A DNA stretch of 64,000 bases. It comes from Solimonas sp. K1W22B-7. Its GTDB lineage: Bacteria > Pseudomonadota > Gammaproteobacteria > Nevskiales > Nevskiaceae. The notes beneath the pieces are model-generated. The model had not been told where the DNA came from. It saw only the letters and a program-made list of their open reading frames with translations, and ran no database searches. How positions within the stretch are numbered: position 1 is the first letter of the stretch; every line of letters starts with the position of its first letter. Shown here piece after piece: positions 16,369 to 24,974 of the stretch. The position numbers were made by a program, and so were the translations under genes. The DNA lies in NCBI RefSeq assembly GCF_003428335.1, contig NZ_CP031704.1, positions 682,001 through 746,000 of the forward strand, read 5' to 3'.

Positions 16369-16384
16369 AAAAGGGTTTGGCTCT

Positions 16385-17653
16385 TCAGGCGCCTGCGACT
16401 TTCTCCAGTGTCCACATCCGGTCCTGGCCCCAGGTGGTGAAGGCGCCGGCGCGGAAGCTCGGCACGCCCCAGAGCCCTGTCGCGAACAAGGCCTCGCGGT
16501 TGGCCTCGGCGTACCTCGTGTCGATGCCCAGTGCGAGCTTGGCCCTGGCCGGCGCCCAGTCCAGTCCGCAGCGCTGGAAAATGCTTTGCAGCGTCTCGTC
16601 GCGCGTGGCGTCCAGCCCCTCCGCCCACACCGTCTGCCCGGCGATGGCGCAGTAGCGCAGCTGGGTGTCGGGATCGGCATCGTGAGGGAATACGGTCAGC
16701 AGGCGCAGCGCGCCTTCGCCCACCGGATCGTGGATGCGGCCGAAGGGGATGCCCTGCGCGTCGGCGCAGCGCTTCACGTCGCGCACGATGTAGAGGCGCT
16801 TGATCGTCGGCACCGGCAGGCCGCGCATCACCATCGGCAGTACCGGGCGCATCTGCAGCGGCGGGCGGTGGCCCGCGGCGCGGCGGCGCAGCAGTTCCAC
16901 GGCGGCGACATAGGAATACGGGCTGCGGAAGCTGAACCAGAACTCCAGCGGCGTGCCGGCGGGTGCGGCGGCCTCGGGCAGGCGCGTGGCATCCAGCGTG
17001 GACAGCGGCGCGTTGTCGCGCAGCGCGCCGTCGGCGGCCATGCGCGCCTGCAGGAATTCCAGGCGGTCCAGTGCCCAGAACCACTCGCCGCGGTATTGCC
17101 ACATCGCCGGCAGGTAGTGCGCCAGCTTCAGGCGCCGCGCGGCGTTGGCCTGCAGCAGTTTCTCCACGGCCGCCGCATCGGCCTGTGGGCCAGTGGGCTC
17201 GCGGCCGGCGGCGAGGTCCTGCAGCGCGGCGAGCTCCGCGGCAAGGAAGCCCGCGGCGTCGCCGGCGGCGGCAAGCCTCGTCTGCAACTGCCGGGCCTGC
17301 CCGGGCGACAGGGCCAGCGGCGCCGGCAGGCCGTGGCAGGGCGCGATGCGCGCGGCGTCGGTGGCGGCGAAGGCGCGCTGGCGCGCCTCCTCCGAATACA
17401 GGCCCGGATCGGGCGCGGGCACCAGGTAAACGCGCAGGGGGATGGCCAGCCGTGGCAGCAGGCGCCGCGCCAGGGCGGCGCAGAGCTGGGAGTGGGGGTC
17501 GCCGGCCTCGTAGTACAGCTCCAGCTCGCGGCCGGCCCGCAGGCGCGCCAGGGGGTTGCCGGAGCGGGCGACGCGCTCGGCCACGCGCGACTTGAGGCTG
17601 GGCCGGAGCCCGGCCTCGGGCAGGGCCGTGGCGGCGTGACTGGCTGCATTCAT
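16385..17653 (-). CDS. double thioredoxin-fold protein, DsbA/2-hydroxychromene-2-carboxylate isomerase-like
   Basis: A 422-aa protein with two related halves. The N-terminal half (ELELYYEAGDPHSQLCAALA, about residues 43-62) and the C-terminal half (LEFWFSFRSPYSYVAAVELL, from about 236) each begin like a DsbA/kappa-GST domain. The SPYS site in the second matches the serine-type active site of HCCA isomerases, which use glutathione. Conserved MRGLPVP and GLWGVPSF(R) segments belong to that fold. It is transcribed away from three GST-like genes, with a TTTACA-TAG-TGTAAA operator between. It is probably a glutathione-dependent isomerase or transferase on a hydrophobic substrate (inference). Start ATG17653 fits the divergent promoter. 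Confidence 0.75.
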   Translation of the reverse strand: MNAASHAATALPEAGLRPSLKSRVAERVARSGNPLARLRAGRELELYYEAGDPHSQLCAALARRLLPRLAIPLRVYLVPAPDPGLYSEEARQRAFAATDAARIAPCHGLPAPLALSPGQARQLQTRLAAAGDAAGFLAAELAALQDLAAGREPTGPQADAAAVEKLLQANAARRLKLAHYLPAMWQYRGEWFWALDRLEFLQARMAADGALRDNAPLSTLDATRLPEAAAPAGTPLEFWFSFRSPYSYVAAVELLRRRAAGHRPPLQMRPVLPMVMRGLPVPTIKRLYIVRDVKRCADAQGIPFGRIHDPVGEGALRLLTVFPHDADPDTQLRYCAIAGQTVWAEGLDATRDETLQSIFQRCGLDWAPARAKLALGIDTRYAEANREALFATGLWGVPSFRAGAFTTWGQDRMWTLEKVAGA

Positions 17654-17698
17654 GGGAGCGACTGTCTCCGGGGTTCTTGACCGTTTCCAGGGCTATAG

Positions 17699-17713
17699 TT
17701 TACATAGTGTAAA
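17699..17713. promoter_or_regulatory. TTTACATAGTGTAAA operator palindrome
   Basis: Perfect 6-bp arms TTTACA/TGTAAA around a 3-bp spacer, in the 112-bp divergent region between the DsbA-like and GST-like genes. The same palindrome occurs twice at 23339-23369 between DUF1302 and DUF1329, and a degenerate copy at the tetR start (25615-25629). It is most likely the binding site of the TetR protein encoded at 24975-25598. Confidence 0.65.
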
Positions 17714-17765
17714 TATCAATGGAAGGCCGGCTCGATCCGGCCTCTTCGGAATGGGGGAGTGGCCC

Positions 17766-18869
17766 GTGGCGAAACCTTACGTGATGCATGGCTGGCATCT
17801 GTCCTTCTTCAGCGGCAAGACCCGCGCCTACCTGCGCTACAAGGGCGTGCCCTTCGTCGATCATCCGGTCGACGCGCTGACGCTGATGTGGAAGATCCCG
17901 CGCAAGACCGGGGCGGCGGTGATGCCGGTGGTGGTGACGCCGGAAGGCGAGTGGCTGCAGGACACCACGGACATCGCCGAGGAGATCGAGCGGCGCTTCC
18001 CGCAGGCCCCGGTGACGCCGGCCACCCCGCGCCAGCGCATCGCGGCGCTGCTGCTGGAGGCCTGGGCCGACGAGTGGTGGATTCCGCCGGCGATGCACTA
18101 CCGCTGGATCTACCCGGAGAACTACAAGCTTTTCGAGCGCGACAGCGGCGACGGCCTGCTGCCCTGGTTCCCGCGCGCGGTGAAGAACCGCCTGGCGGCC
18201 TACGTGGCCAACAAGATGCGCGGCTACCTGCCGGCGGTGGGCGTGGTGCCGGAGCAGCGCGCGGTGATGGAGCGCTGGACCGAGGACATGCTCGACGTGC
18301 TCGACCGGCACTTCGCGACCCTGCCCTTCCTGTTCGGCACGCGGCCCTCGGTGGCGGACTTCGGCCTGATCGGGCCGATGTACGGGCACCTGGGCCGTGA
18401 CCCCTGGCCGAAGCAGCACCTGGTGGGGCCGCGGCCGCACCTCAAGGCCTGGATCGAGCGCATGAATGCGCCGCAGGCCGGCAGCGGCGAGTTCCTGGCC
18501 GACGACGCGATCCCGGAGACGCTCCGGCCGCTGTTCGACGCCGTGTTCGGCGAGTTTTACCCGATGGTGGAAGGCATCCGCGACGAAGTGCAGGCCTCGC
18601 TCAGGGCGATGCCGCCGGGCCGCGCGCGCCTGCCGCGCGCCCTGGGCATGATCGAGTTCCCGATGGGCAAGGGCCGCTTCAGCCGTGCCGCGATGCCCTA
18701 CACGCTGTGGATGGTGCAGCGTGTGCTGGATGCCTACCGCGCGCTGTCCGCGCAGGACCAGGCCGGCGTCGATGCCTGGGCCGCCGCACTGGGCGCGCCG
18801 CAGGCCATGCGCCTGGATCTGGGGGTGCGGCTGAAGCGGATGGGGCTGCACGTGAAGGTCGAGCGCTGA
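17766..18869 (+). CDS. glutathione S-transferase-like protein 1
   Basis: A 367-aa protein, long for a GST (usual about 200-230 aa). The N-terminal thioredoxin-like domain reads YVMHGWHLSFFSGKTRAYLR...TGAAVMPVVVTPEGEWLQDT, with DTTDI in place of the ESxAI glutathione-binding motif. The GST C-terminal helical domain includes LPFLFGTRPSVADFGLIGPM, and an extra about 120-residue C-terminal extension follows. GTG17766 is chosen because GGGGGAG precedes it at good spacing; upstream codons overlap the operator. It is the first of three consecutive GST-like genes (gap 10 bp, then a 4-bp overlap), surely one operon, under the TTTACAnnnTGTAAA operator. Confidence 0.8.
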   Translation: MAKPYVMHGWHLSFFSGKTRAYLRYKGVPFVDHPVDALTLMWKIPRKTGAAVMPVVVTPEGEWLQDTTDIAEEIERRFPQAPVTPATPRQRIAALLLEAWADEWWIPPAMHYRWIYPENYKLFERDSGDGLLPWFPRAVKNRLAAYVANKMRGYLPAVGVVPEQRAVMERWTEDMLDVLDRHFATLPFLFGTRPSVADFGLIGPMYGHLGRDPWPKQHLVGPRPHLKAWIERMNAPQAGSGEFLADDAIPETLRPLFDAVFGEFYPMVEGIRDEVQASLRAMPPGRARLPRALGMIEFPMGKGRFSRAAMPYTLWMVQRVLDAYRALSAQDQAGVDAWAAALGAPQAMRLDLGVRLKRMGLHVKVER

Positions 18870-18879
18870 GCACCCGGCC

Positions 18880-20004
18880 ATGACGCGCTACCGCGTCTAC
18901 CTGTCCGACGTCTCCTATTTCAGCGGCAAGCTGGAAGCCGCGCTGCGCGCCAAGCGCATCGCCTACGAGCGCGTGTCCGTGTCCAGCGACACGCTGCTGC
19001 GCGAGGTGCTGCCCAACACCGGCTGGATGAAGGTGCCGGCCGTGCGGCGCGACGATGGTCAGTGGCTGTTCGACAGCACGCCGTTGCTGCGCTGGCTCGA
19101 CGCGGAGCACCCGCAGCGGCCGCTGCTGCCGGCGGATCCTTGCACGGCCTTTCTTTCAACACTGGTGGAGGACTACTGCGACGAGTGGCAGTGGCGCCCG
19201 GCGATGTTCTGGCGCTGGGCCTGGCCGGACAACGCGCGTTACCTCGGTAGCCGCCTGGGCGAGGAGCTGTCGCGCGGCACGATCCACCCGGCAGCGGGCA
19301 TGGCGGTCTACTTCCGCAAGCGCCAGCAGCGCATCTTCCTGCGCGGCGACGGCGTGCGGGCGCAGAACTTCGATGCCATCGCGGCCCTGTATCCACAGGC
19401 GCTGCAATGGCTGGAGGGCCTGCTGGCGAATCGCCGCTACCTGCTGGGCGACCGGCCCAGCCTGGTGGACATCGCCTGGTGCGGGCCGATGCTGCGCCAC
19501 TACGCCCAGGACCCGCGACCTGCGGCGCTGATGGCCGCGCAGGCGCCACGCGTCTGGGCCTGGGTGTCCCGCGTCTGGAACAGCGGGGAAGAGGAATGGG
19601 GGGACGGCGCGCCGGACGATTTCTCCGATGCCGCCTGGGACCCGGTGTTCGCCGATATCGGCAAGGCCTACCTGCCGTACCTGCACGACAACGCGGCGTC
19701 GGTGGCTGCCGGGCAGAAACGCTTCTCCGGCCACTACGGCGACATCGCCTACCCGGATCTGCCGGCGGTGCGCTATCGCGCGCGCTGCCTGCTGACACTA
19801 CAGCGCGCGTACGAGTCGCTCGATCCGGTGCCGCGGCAGCGCGTGGACCAGCGGCTCGGCAATGCTATCGTCGGCCAGTTGCGCCGCCGCAGTGCTGCGC
19901 CGGATCTGCCCCTCATCGACACCGCGCTGGCGCAGGCGCGGCAGGTGACGGCCCTGCAGCGCCTGCGCTTCTATTTTGCTGGCACACCCTGGGATTCCGA
20001 ATGA
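18880..20004 (+). CDS. glutathione S-transferase-like protein 2
   Basis: A 374-aa GST-fold protein. The N-terminal domain reads YRVYLSDVSYFSGKLEAALR...GWMKVPAVRRDDGQWLFDST, with DSTPL at the glutathione gamma-glutamyl position. The C-terminal domain includes RRYLLGDRPSLVDIAWCGPM. Like its neighbours it carries a long extension after the GST fold (HYGDIAYPDLPAVRYRARC onward). It ends with ATGA overlap to the third gene, showing coupled translation. The extension is shared by all three proteins and is not typical of canonical GSTs; this suggests a dedicated subfamily. The substrate is unknown. Confidence 0.8.
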   Translation: MTRYRVYLSDVSYFSGKLEAALRAKRIAYERVSVSSDTLLREVLPNTGWMKVPAVRRDDGQWLFDSTPLLRWLDAEHPQRPLLPADPCTAFLSTLVEDYCDEWQWRPAMFWRWAWPDNARYLGSRLGEELSRGTIHPAAGMAVYFRKRQQRIFLRGDGVRAQNFDAIAALYPQALQWLEGLLANRRYLLGDRPSLVDIAWCGPMLRHYAQDPRPAALMAAQAPRVWAWVSRVWNSGEEEWGDGAPDDFSDAAWDPVFADIGKAYLPYLHDNAASVAAGQKRFSGHYGDIAYPDLPAVRYRARCLLTLQRAYESLDPVPRQRVDQRLGNAIVGQLRRRSAAPDLPLIDTALAQARQVTALQRLRFYFAGTPWDSE

Positions 20005-20993
20005 CCTATCGCATCTATGGTGGCAACCCTTCGCCCTACTCGCGCAAGCTGCGCGCCATCCTGCGCTACCGCCGCCTGCCGCATGTCTGGAAGGCCGGCA
20101 CGCCGGAGACGCTGCCGGAAATCGCACAGGTGAAACCCAAGCTGATCCCGGTGCTGCAGTTGCCGGAGAGCGGCGAGCTGCGCGTGGATTCCACGCCGCT
20201 GGCCTACCTGCTGGAGCAGCGCCACGCGGAGCGCTCCATCATCCCGCCGGGCGCGGCCGAGGCCTTCCTCTGCCATCTGCTCGAGGACTTCGCCGACGAG
20301 TGGCTGACCAAGCTGATGTTCCACTACCGCTGGCACGAGGATGCCACCGCGCTGTGGGCCAGCCACTGGATCGTCAGCGACGCGATCCCCTCCGCCACCG
20401 GCAAGGTGCACGACCAGATGGCGAAGATGTTCCATGACCGCCAGCGCGGCCGCATGGGCATGGTGGGCTGCACGCCGGAGAACGCGCCGGTAATCGAGGC
20501 CAGCTACGCGCGCCTGCTCGACATCCTCGGCCCCTACGTTGGCGGCCAGCACTACCTGTTCGGCAGTCGTCCGTCGCTGGCGGACTTCGGCATCTACGGC
20601 CAGCTGTCGCAGCTGGTGATCGACCCCTGGCCGCAGCGCCTCTGCCGCGAGCGGGCGCCGGCCGTGGAGGCCTGGGTGATCACGCTGGACGATGCCTCGG
20701 GCGTCGATGGTGAATGGAAGCCGGAGCGTGGTGCCGCGGTGCGCGAGGCGCTGCTGGAGATGGTGGGGGCGGAATACCTGCCGTTCCTGCTCGCCAATGC
20801 GCAGGCGATGGAGAAGGGCGAAAAGGAATTCAGCGTGCGGATCCGCGGGCGCGGCTATGCGCAGCAGCCGTTTGCGTACCAGGCGAAGTGCTTTGCGGAT
20901 ATCCGGCGGCGCTGGGCGGAGTTGCCGGCGGAGGCGCGGGCGGGGCTGGAGGGGGTGATGGAGAAGACGGGGTGTCTGGGGTATCTGCAATAG
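20001..20993 (+). CDS. glutathione S-transferase-like protein 3
   Basis: A 330-aa GST-fold protein. The active-site region NPSPYSRKLRAILRYRRLPH is the most canonical of the three (SPYS-type), followed by KLIPVLQLPESGELRVDSTP with the DSTP glutathione site. The C-terminal domain includes QHYLFGSRPSLADFGIYGQL. The same type of C-terminal extension is present (RIRGRGYAQQPFAYQAKC). It starts at ATG20001, overlapping the preceding stop. The three proteins are only distantly similar, so this is an old family expansion, not a recent duplication; they may form hetero-oligomers or act in sequence (inference). Confidence 0.82.
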   Translation: MTYRIYGGNPSPYSRKLRAILRYRRLPHVWKAGTPETLPEIAQVKPKLIPVLQLPESGELRVDSTPLAYLLEQRHAERSIIPPGAAEAFLCHLLEDFADEWLTKLMFHYRWHEDATALWASHWIVSDAIPSATGKVHDQMAKMFHDRQRGRMGMVGCTPENAPVIEASYARLLDILGPYVGGQHYLFGSRPSLADFGIYGQLSQLVIDPWPQRLCRERAPAVEAWVITLDDASGVDGEWKPERGAAVREALLEMVGAEYLPFLLANAQAMEKGEKEFSVRIRGRGYAQQPFAYQAKCFADIRRRWAELPAEARAGLEGVMEKTGCLGYLQ

Positions 20994-21000
20994 TCTTTTC

Positions 21001-21115
21001 ATAGCCCGGGCTGCTCCCGGCTTCGCTCCGCGAAACCGGGCTACGGGGTTGATGTACCCGTAGGAGCGGCTGTTAGCCGCGATGGACCTTCATCGCGGCT
21101 AACAGCCGCTCCTAC
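21001..21115. repeat. two adjacent GTAG-type REP pairs between convergent operons
   Basis: 21001-21044 is an ATAGCCCGG...CCGGGCTAC pair (GTAGCCCGG family, compare 2244-2320). 21060-21115 is a GTAGGAGCGGCTGTTAGCCG/inverse pair identical in arms to 16294-16368. They fill the gap between the GST operon and the convergent DUF1302 gene and could form terminators. Confidence 0.8.
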
Positions 21116-21127
21116 GGGTAAGCCGCA

Positions 21128-23272
21128 CTAGAACACGCAGGCCACGAAAAGCGACACATTGTCGCGATCGCGCAGCCGGTGATGCGTGCCGCCGCCCGTG
21201 AACATCTGGTAGCTCACACCCGCCGTCCAGTCGTTCTCGAACTCCGCGGTGAGGCTGCTGACCAGCACCTTGCGGCCTTCGATGAAGTTGATGATCGGCG
21301 CGGGCGAGATGCCCTTCAGATCGTGCAGCCACAGGAAGGTCGGATACAGCGTGATGTTGCCGGGCAGCTCGTTGTAGGTCAGGCGCAGCAGGCTGCGGTA
21401 GCCGTAGGCCAGGTCGTCGCCGAAGCCGCTGCGCATCTGCGTCGGGTTCACGTGGCGCGTGTCGGGCTGGCCGTCGGGTGTGCCCGTTCCATCCGCGCCG
21501 GCCGAGGGATGCGTGCGGTCGCCGGCGCCTTCGAAGTACAGCTCGCCGCGATCCGGCATGTCGTGCACCAGCAACGCGGCGCCTTCGATCACCCACAGGA
21601 TCTGCGAAGCGCCGACCGGGTTGTCGACGAAGTTGCGGATGCCGGTCAGGGTCATCTGCGACACCTTCTGGCGCTCGTAGCCGGGCACGTAGTCGCCGGC
21701 GCCGATGCTCTTGCCGCGGTAGCGCGACAGGAAGTCCGGCGCGGCGTTGTCCTCGCCGGGCAGAGTGAACAGCGCGCCGGCCGGCAGCATCGAGGTGAGC
21801 GCCGACTGCAGGTTCTGCACCGCTGGCAGCAACGGCGCCGGCAGCATGGCCAGCAGGTTGGGGTCCGACAGCGTGGCGGCGCCGATGGGAATGTCCTGCG
21901 CCGGGAAGGCCGGCCCCAGCACCGCGAACAGCACGTCGGACTGCAGCACCTGCAGCGGCTGGTTGGGCCGGAAGGCGTATTCGCCGGACAGCGCCCAGTC
22001 GCCGAGGTTGGTGTTGAAGCTGATGCCGTAGAGATCGATGTCCTCGGGGTAGTCGAGGAACAGCTGCGCGCTGTCCACCGGCAGCGGCTCAAGGCCCAGC
22101 GGGTTGAAGGAGGCATTGAAACCCTGGCAGGCGAGCAGTGCGCCGGCGAAGCCGCCGCCGGGAGAATCGCGGGTGCAGCTGGCATCGGCGGCGTAGCCGC
22201 TCAGCAGCGGGTAGCGGCTGTGGTAGTGCAGGTAGTGGAACGCGAGTTCGGTGCCGTTGTTGAGCCAGTCGGCGAGGTAGTTCAGGCGCAGGCCATACTG
22301 GCCGTCGTCGCGCGGCGCGCCAAAGCTTTCGTCGGGAATGTGGAGAGTGCGCGTGGACTGCGACACCAGCGACACCAGGCCCGCCGGGCTGAACTGGCCC
22401 TCGGGGTCTTCGCTGTAGTTGCCGAAGCCGGTGATGGCGTAGTCGCCGCGGCCGGCGATGTCGCTGAAGGACAGCAGGCTGCCGGCTGCGGGCAGCTTCG
22501 CGCCGCGCCACTGCAGCTGGTACAGCGCTTCCAGTGCCAGTTCCTCGGTCAGCGTGATGCTGGCCACGGCCAGCGGCACGGCCAGCTGCAGCTGGCTCGG
22601 CTCGGAGCCGGGCATGCCCAGCACCGGCGCGTCCAGCGGGCTGATCTCAGCCAGGGTGTTGAACTGCACGACGTTGGCCTCGCCCCAGTTCAGTACCTGG
22701 TTGCCGACCTTCACCAACAGTTCGTGGTCGCCCAGCGCGAAGCTGCGTGCCACGAACAGGTTGCCCAGGCGGTGGCCGCTGGCATAGAGGTCTTCCACCG
22801 CGCCGCTGCGGCGCGTGTGGCGCGGCTGGAAGCGCGTGTCGTTGTGGGTTTCGTCGAAGCCGCTGTTGACCACGTCGTGGAACAGCAGGCCCGAGGCCTG
22901 GAACTGCCAGTCCTCCCAGACCACTTCCAGCTTGGGGCGGATCTGGAAGATCGCGGCACTGAGGTCGCCGCGGTCGTAGTTGAGGTTGCCGTTGTCCTCG
23001 TTGACGCCGGAGAAGCTGCCGCGGGCATCAACCAGGCGCTGGTTCGGCGCGGCGTTGCCCTGGGCGGACTGGCAGTCGTCCTCCACGCAGAGATCCTGCT
23101 GGCCGGGCACGTTGAGCTTGCCGACCAGGCGGTTGTCGCGCTCCTGCACGCGCATGGCGGCACCGAAGGACACGCGCGTGTTGAGCGCGCCGCTGACCGG
23201 CCCCAGTTCGAAGTCCGCCGCCTGTGCCGGCAGCGCCAGGCACAGGGCCGGCAATAACCATCCACGCTTCAT
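21128..23272 (-). CDS. DUF1302 family outer-membrane protein
   Basis: A 714-aa predicted outer-membrane beta-barrel. A signal peptide (KRGWLLPALCLALPAQAA) is followed by the DUF1302 opening ADFELGPVSGALNTRVSFGA, many amphipathic strands, and a terminal phenylalanine as expected for BAM-targeted barrels. DUF1302 proteins are long barrels typically encoded beside DUF1329, often in hydrocarbon, steroid or terpenoid degraders, and are thought to help lipid or substrate movement across the outer membrane. GGAGGAGAGACG precedes ATG23272. It is divergent from DUF1329, with two tandem TTTACAC-type operators in between. Confidence 0.88.
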   Translation of the reverse strand: MKRGWLLPALCLALPAQAADFELGPVSGALNTRVSFGAAMRVQERDNRLVGKLNVPGQQDLCVEDDCQSAQGNAAPNQRLVDARGSFSGVNEDNGNLNYDRGDLSAAIFQIRPKLEVVWEDWQFQASGLLFHDVVNSGFDETHNDTRFQPRHTRRSGAVEDLYASGHRLGNLFVARSFALGDHELLVKVGNQVLNWGEANVVQFNTLAEISPLDAPVLGMPGSEPSQLQLAVPLAVASITLTEELALEALYQLQWRGAKLPAAGSLLSFSDIAGRGDYAITGFGNYSEDPEGQFSPAGLVSLVSQSTRTLHIPDESFGAPRDDGQYGLRLNYLADWLNNGTELAFHYLHYHSRYPLLSGYAADASCTRDSPGGGFAGALLACQGFNASFNPLGLEPLPVDSAQLFLDYPEDIDLYGISFNTNLGDWALSGEYAFRPNQPLQVLQSDVLFAVLGPAFPAQDIPIGAATLSDPNLLAMLPAPLLPAVQNLQSALTSMLPAGALFTLPGEDNAAPDFLSRYRGKSIGAGDYVPGYERQKVSQMTLTGIRNFVDNPVGASQILWVIEGAALLVHDMPDRGELYFEGAGDRTHPSAGADGTGTPDGQPDTRHVNPTQMRSGFGDDLAYGYRSLLRLTYNELPGNITLYPTFLWLHDLKGISPAPIINFIEGRKVLVSSLTAEFENDWTAGVSYQMFTGGGTHHRLRDRDNVSLFVACVF

Positions 23273-23338
23273 CGTCTCTCCTCCCCCGCGCGCCGCGGCG
23301 GTCTGCCGCCGCCCCGTGGCCGGGGTCTTGACGCAAGA

Positions 23339-23369
23339 TTTACACAGTGTAAAGTTTACACCATGTAAA
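23339..23369. promoter_or_regulatory. two tandem TTTACACnnTGTAAA operators
   Basis: TTTACACAGTGTAAA (23339-23353) and TTTACACCATGTAAA (23355-23369) are separated by 1 bp, giving 16-bp periodicity, in the divergent DUF1302/DUF1329 promoter region. TTGACG at 23328-23333 is a possible -35 on the + strand. It shares its motif with 17699-17713 and 25615-25629. Confidence 0.7.
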
Positions 23370-23406
23370 AAGACGCGCAAGCGCGCAGCCGGGCCTGGAG
23401 AGAGAC

Positions 23407-24822
23407 ATGCGGCGGACAAGCGGATGGTGGGGCGGAATGCTGGGGGCGGGGATGCTGGCGCTGTGGCCGGCGCTGGCGGCGGCGGGCGTGCCGGAGGCCG
23501 AGGCGGCGAAACTGGGGAAGGAGCTGACGCCCGCGGGGGCGGAGGCCGCCGCCAACGCCTCCGGCACGATCCCGGCCTGGGAAGGGCCCAAGCGCTATCG
23601 CCCCGAGCAGCTCAAGCTGACTTACGACGACCTGCAGCGCCTGCGCAAGAGCGACCCCGCCGGCCTGGCGCGGGCCCTGGCGCCCAACGGCGCGGCCGAG
23701 AAGCCGTCCTTCGTCATCACCAAGGCCAATCTGGCCCCGTACGCCGACAAGCTCAGCGCCGGCCACAAGGCGATGTTCGAGCGTTACCCGAGCTACCGGA
23801 TGCGCGTGTTCCCCAGCCTGCGCACCGCCTTCCTGCCGCCGGCGGTGGAGGCGGCCACCCGGGTCAACGCGGTGAAGGCCTCGCTGGAAGGCACCGACCA
23901 CGTCACCGGGGCGAAGCTGGGCGTGCCCTTCCCGATCCCCAGGAGCGGCGCCGAGGTGATCTGGAACCACAAGCTCAAGTTCCGCGGCTCGGCGGTGCGC
24001 CGTTTCAACAACGAGGTGATCGTCGACCGGGACGGCAGCTACCAGCTGGCGCGCATCGTCGAGGACGTGAAGTTCAAGTACGGCGATCCCAAGGCGCCGG
24101 GCGCGATCGAGGACGGCATCATCCTGTACTACCTGCAGGAGGTGCTGACACCCAAGCGCATCGCCGGGCAGATGCTGCTGGTGCACGAGACCACCGACCA
24201 GACCGAGGGCGGCCGCAGCGCCTGGATCTTCAACCCCGGCCTGGGCCGCACGCGGCGCGCGCCGAACGTGGGCTACGACAATCCCAAGGCCTCCGCCGAC
24301 GGCCTGATGTTCAACGACCAGACCGACATGTACAACGGCGCGCTGGATCGCTACAGCTGGAAGCTGCTGGGCAAGCGCGAGGTCTACATCCCCTACAACT
24401 CCACGCCGGTGCTCGGCGCGGCCACCACCTACGACAAGCTGGTGGGCAAGGGCCACATCAGCCCCGAGCTGGGGCACTACGAGCTGCACCGCGTCTGGGT
24501 GGTGGAGGCCACGGTGAAGCCGGGCCTGCGCCATGCCTTCCAGCGCCGCGTGTTCTACGTCGACGAGGACAGCTGGAGCATCGCGCTGGTGGACTGCTAC
24601 GACGGCCGCAACCAGCTCTGGCGTTTCCAGGAAGCGCACCTGACCAGCTTCCCCTTCGTGCCCGCCACCAGCGGCAGCCCGGAAGTGCACTACGACCTGC
24701 AGAGCGGGCGTTACTTCGTCACCGCGAGCTTCTCCGGCGACGACTACCCGGACTTCAGCCTGCAGCTGGACGACAGCTATTTCCGGCCGCAGACGCTGGC
24801 GAGCAGGAAGTTGCGGAAGTAG
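23407..24822 (+). CDS. DUF1329 family periplasmic lipid-handling protein
   Basis: A 471-aa exported protein. A signal peptide (GMLALWPALAAAGV, cleavage near residue 27) is followed by the DUF1329 opening EAAKLGKELTPAGAEAAANA and GTIPAWEG. The LolA/LolB-like beta fold includes LLVHETTDQTEGGRSAWIFN and GLGRTRRAPNVGYDN, typical of the family. It is predicted to carry a hydrophobic ligand in the periplasm, partnering DUF1302 in the outer membrane. The start ATG23407 follows GGAGAGAGAC. The operator arrangement indicates coregulation with DUF1302 and the GST cluster. Confidence 0.9.
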   Translation: MRRTSGWWGGMLGAGMLALWPALAAAGVPEAEAAKLGKELTPAGAEAAANASGTIPAWEGPKRYRPEQLKLTYDDLQRLRKSDPAGLARALAPNGAAEKPSFVITKANLAPYADKLSAGHKAMFERYPSYRMRVFPSLRTAFLPPAVEAATRVNAVKASLEGTDHVTGAKLGVPFPIPRSGAEVIWNHKLKFRGSAVRRFNNEVIVDRDGSYQLARIVEDVKFKYGDPKAPGAIEDGIILYYLQEVLTPKRIAGQMLLVHETTDQTEGGRSAWIFNPGLGRTRRAPNVGYDNPKASADGLMFNDQTDMYNGALDRYSWKLLGKREVYIPYNSTPVLGAATTYDKLVGKGHISPELGHYELHRVWVVEATVKPGLRHAFQRRVFYVDEDSWSIALVDCYDGRNQLWRFQEAHLTSFPFVPATSGSPEVHYDLQSGRYFVTASFSGDDYPDFSLQLDDSYFRPQTLASRKLRK

Positions 24823-24831
24823 TTTTTTGCG

Positions 24832-24948
24832 CCCTCTCCCGCTGGCGGGAGAGGGCGGGGGTGAGGGTGGTGCGGTGGCGGTTACGCACCTCGCCGCCGA
24901 TTGAGGGCTCCACCCTCACCCCAACCCTCTCCCGCCAGCGGGAGAGGG
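24832..24948. repeat. about 120-bp inverted-repeat element, copy 2
   Basis: Opposite-orientation copy of the element at 960-1077, with CCCTCTCCCGCTGGCGGGAG hairpins at both ends and the shared centre (gtgcggtggcggttacgca). As with copy 1, it sits a few bases after a TAG-TTTT stop region, between convergent genes. Confidence 0.8.
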
Positions 24949-24974
24949 GGAGGTCATACGCGGATTTCCTGCCG

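Noticed and set aside
16294-21115. CRISPR array suggested by recurring hairpin sequences
   Set aside because: Copies are dispersed inverted pairs without regular spacers, and no cas genes are present.
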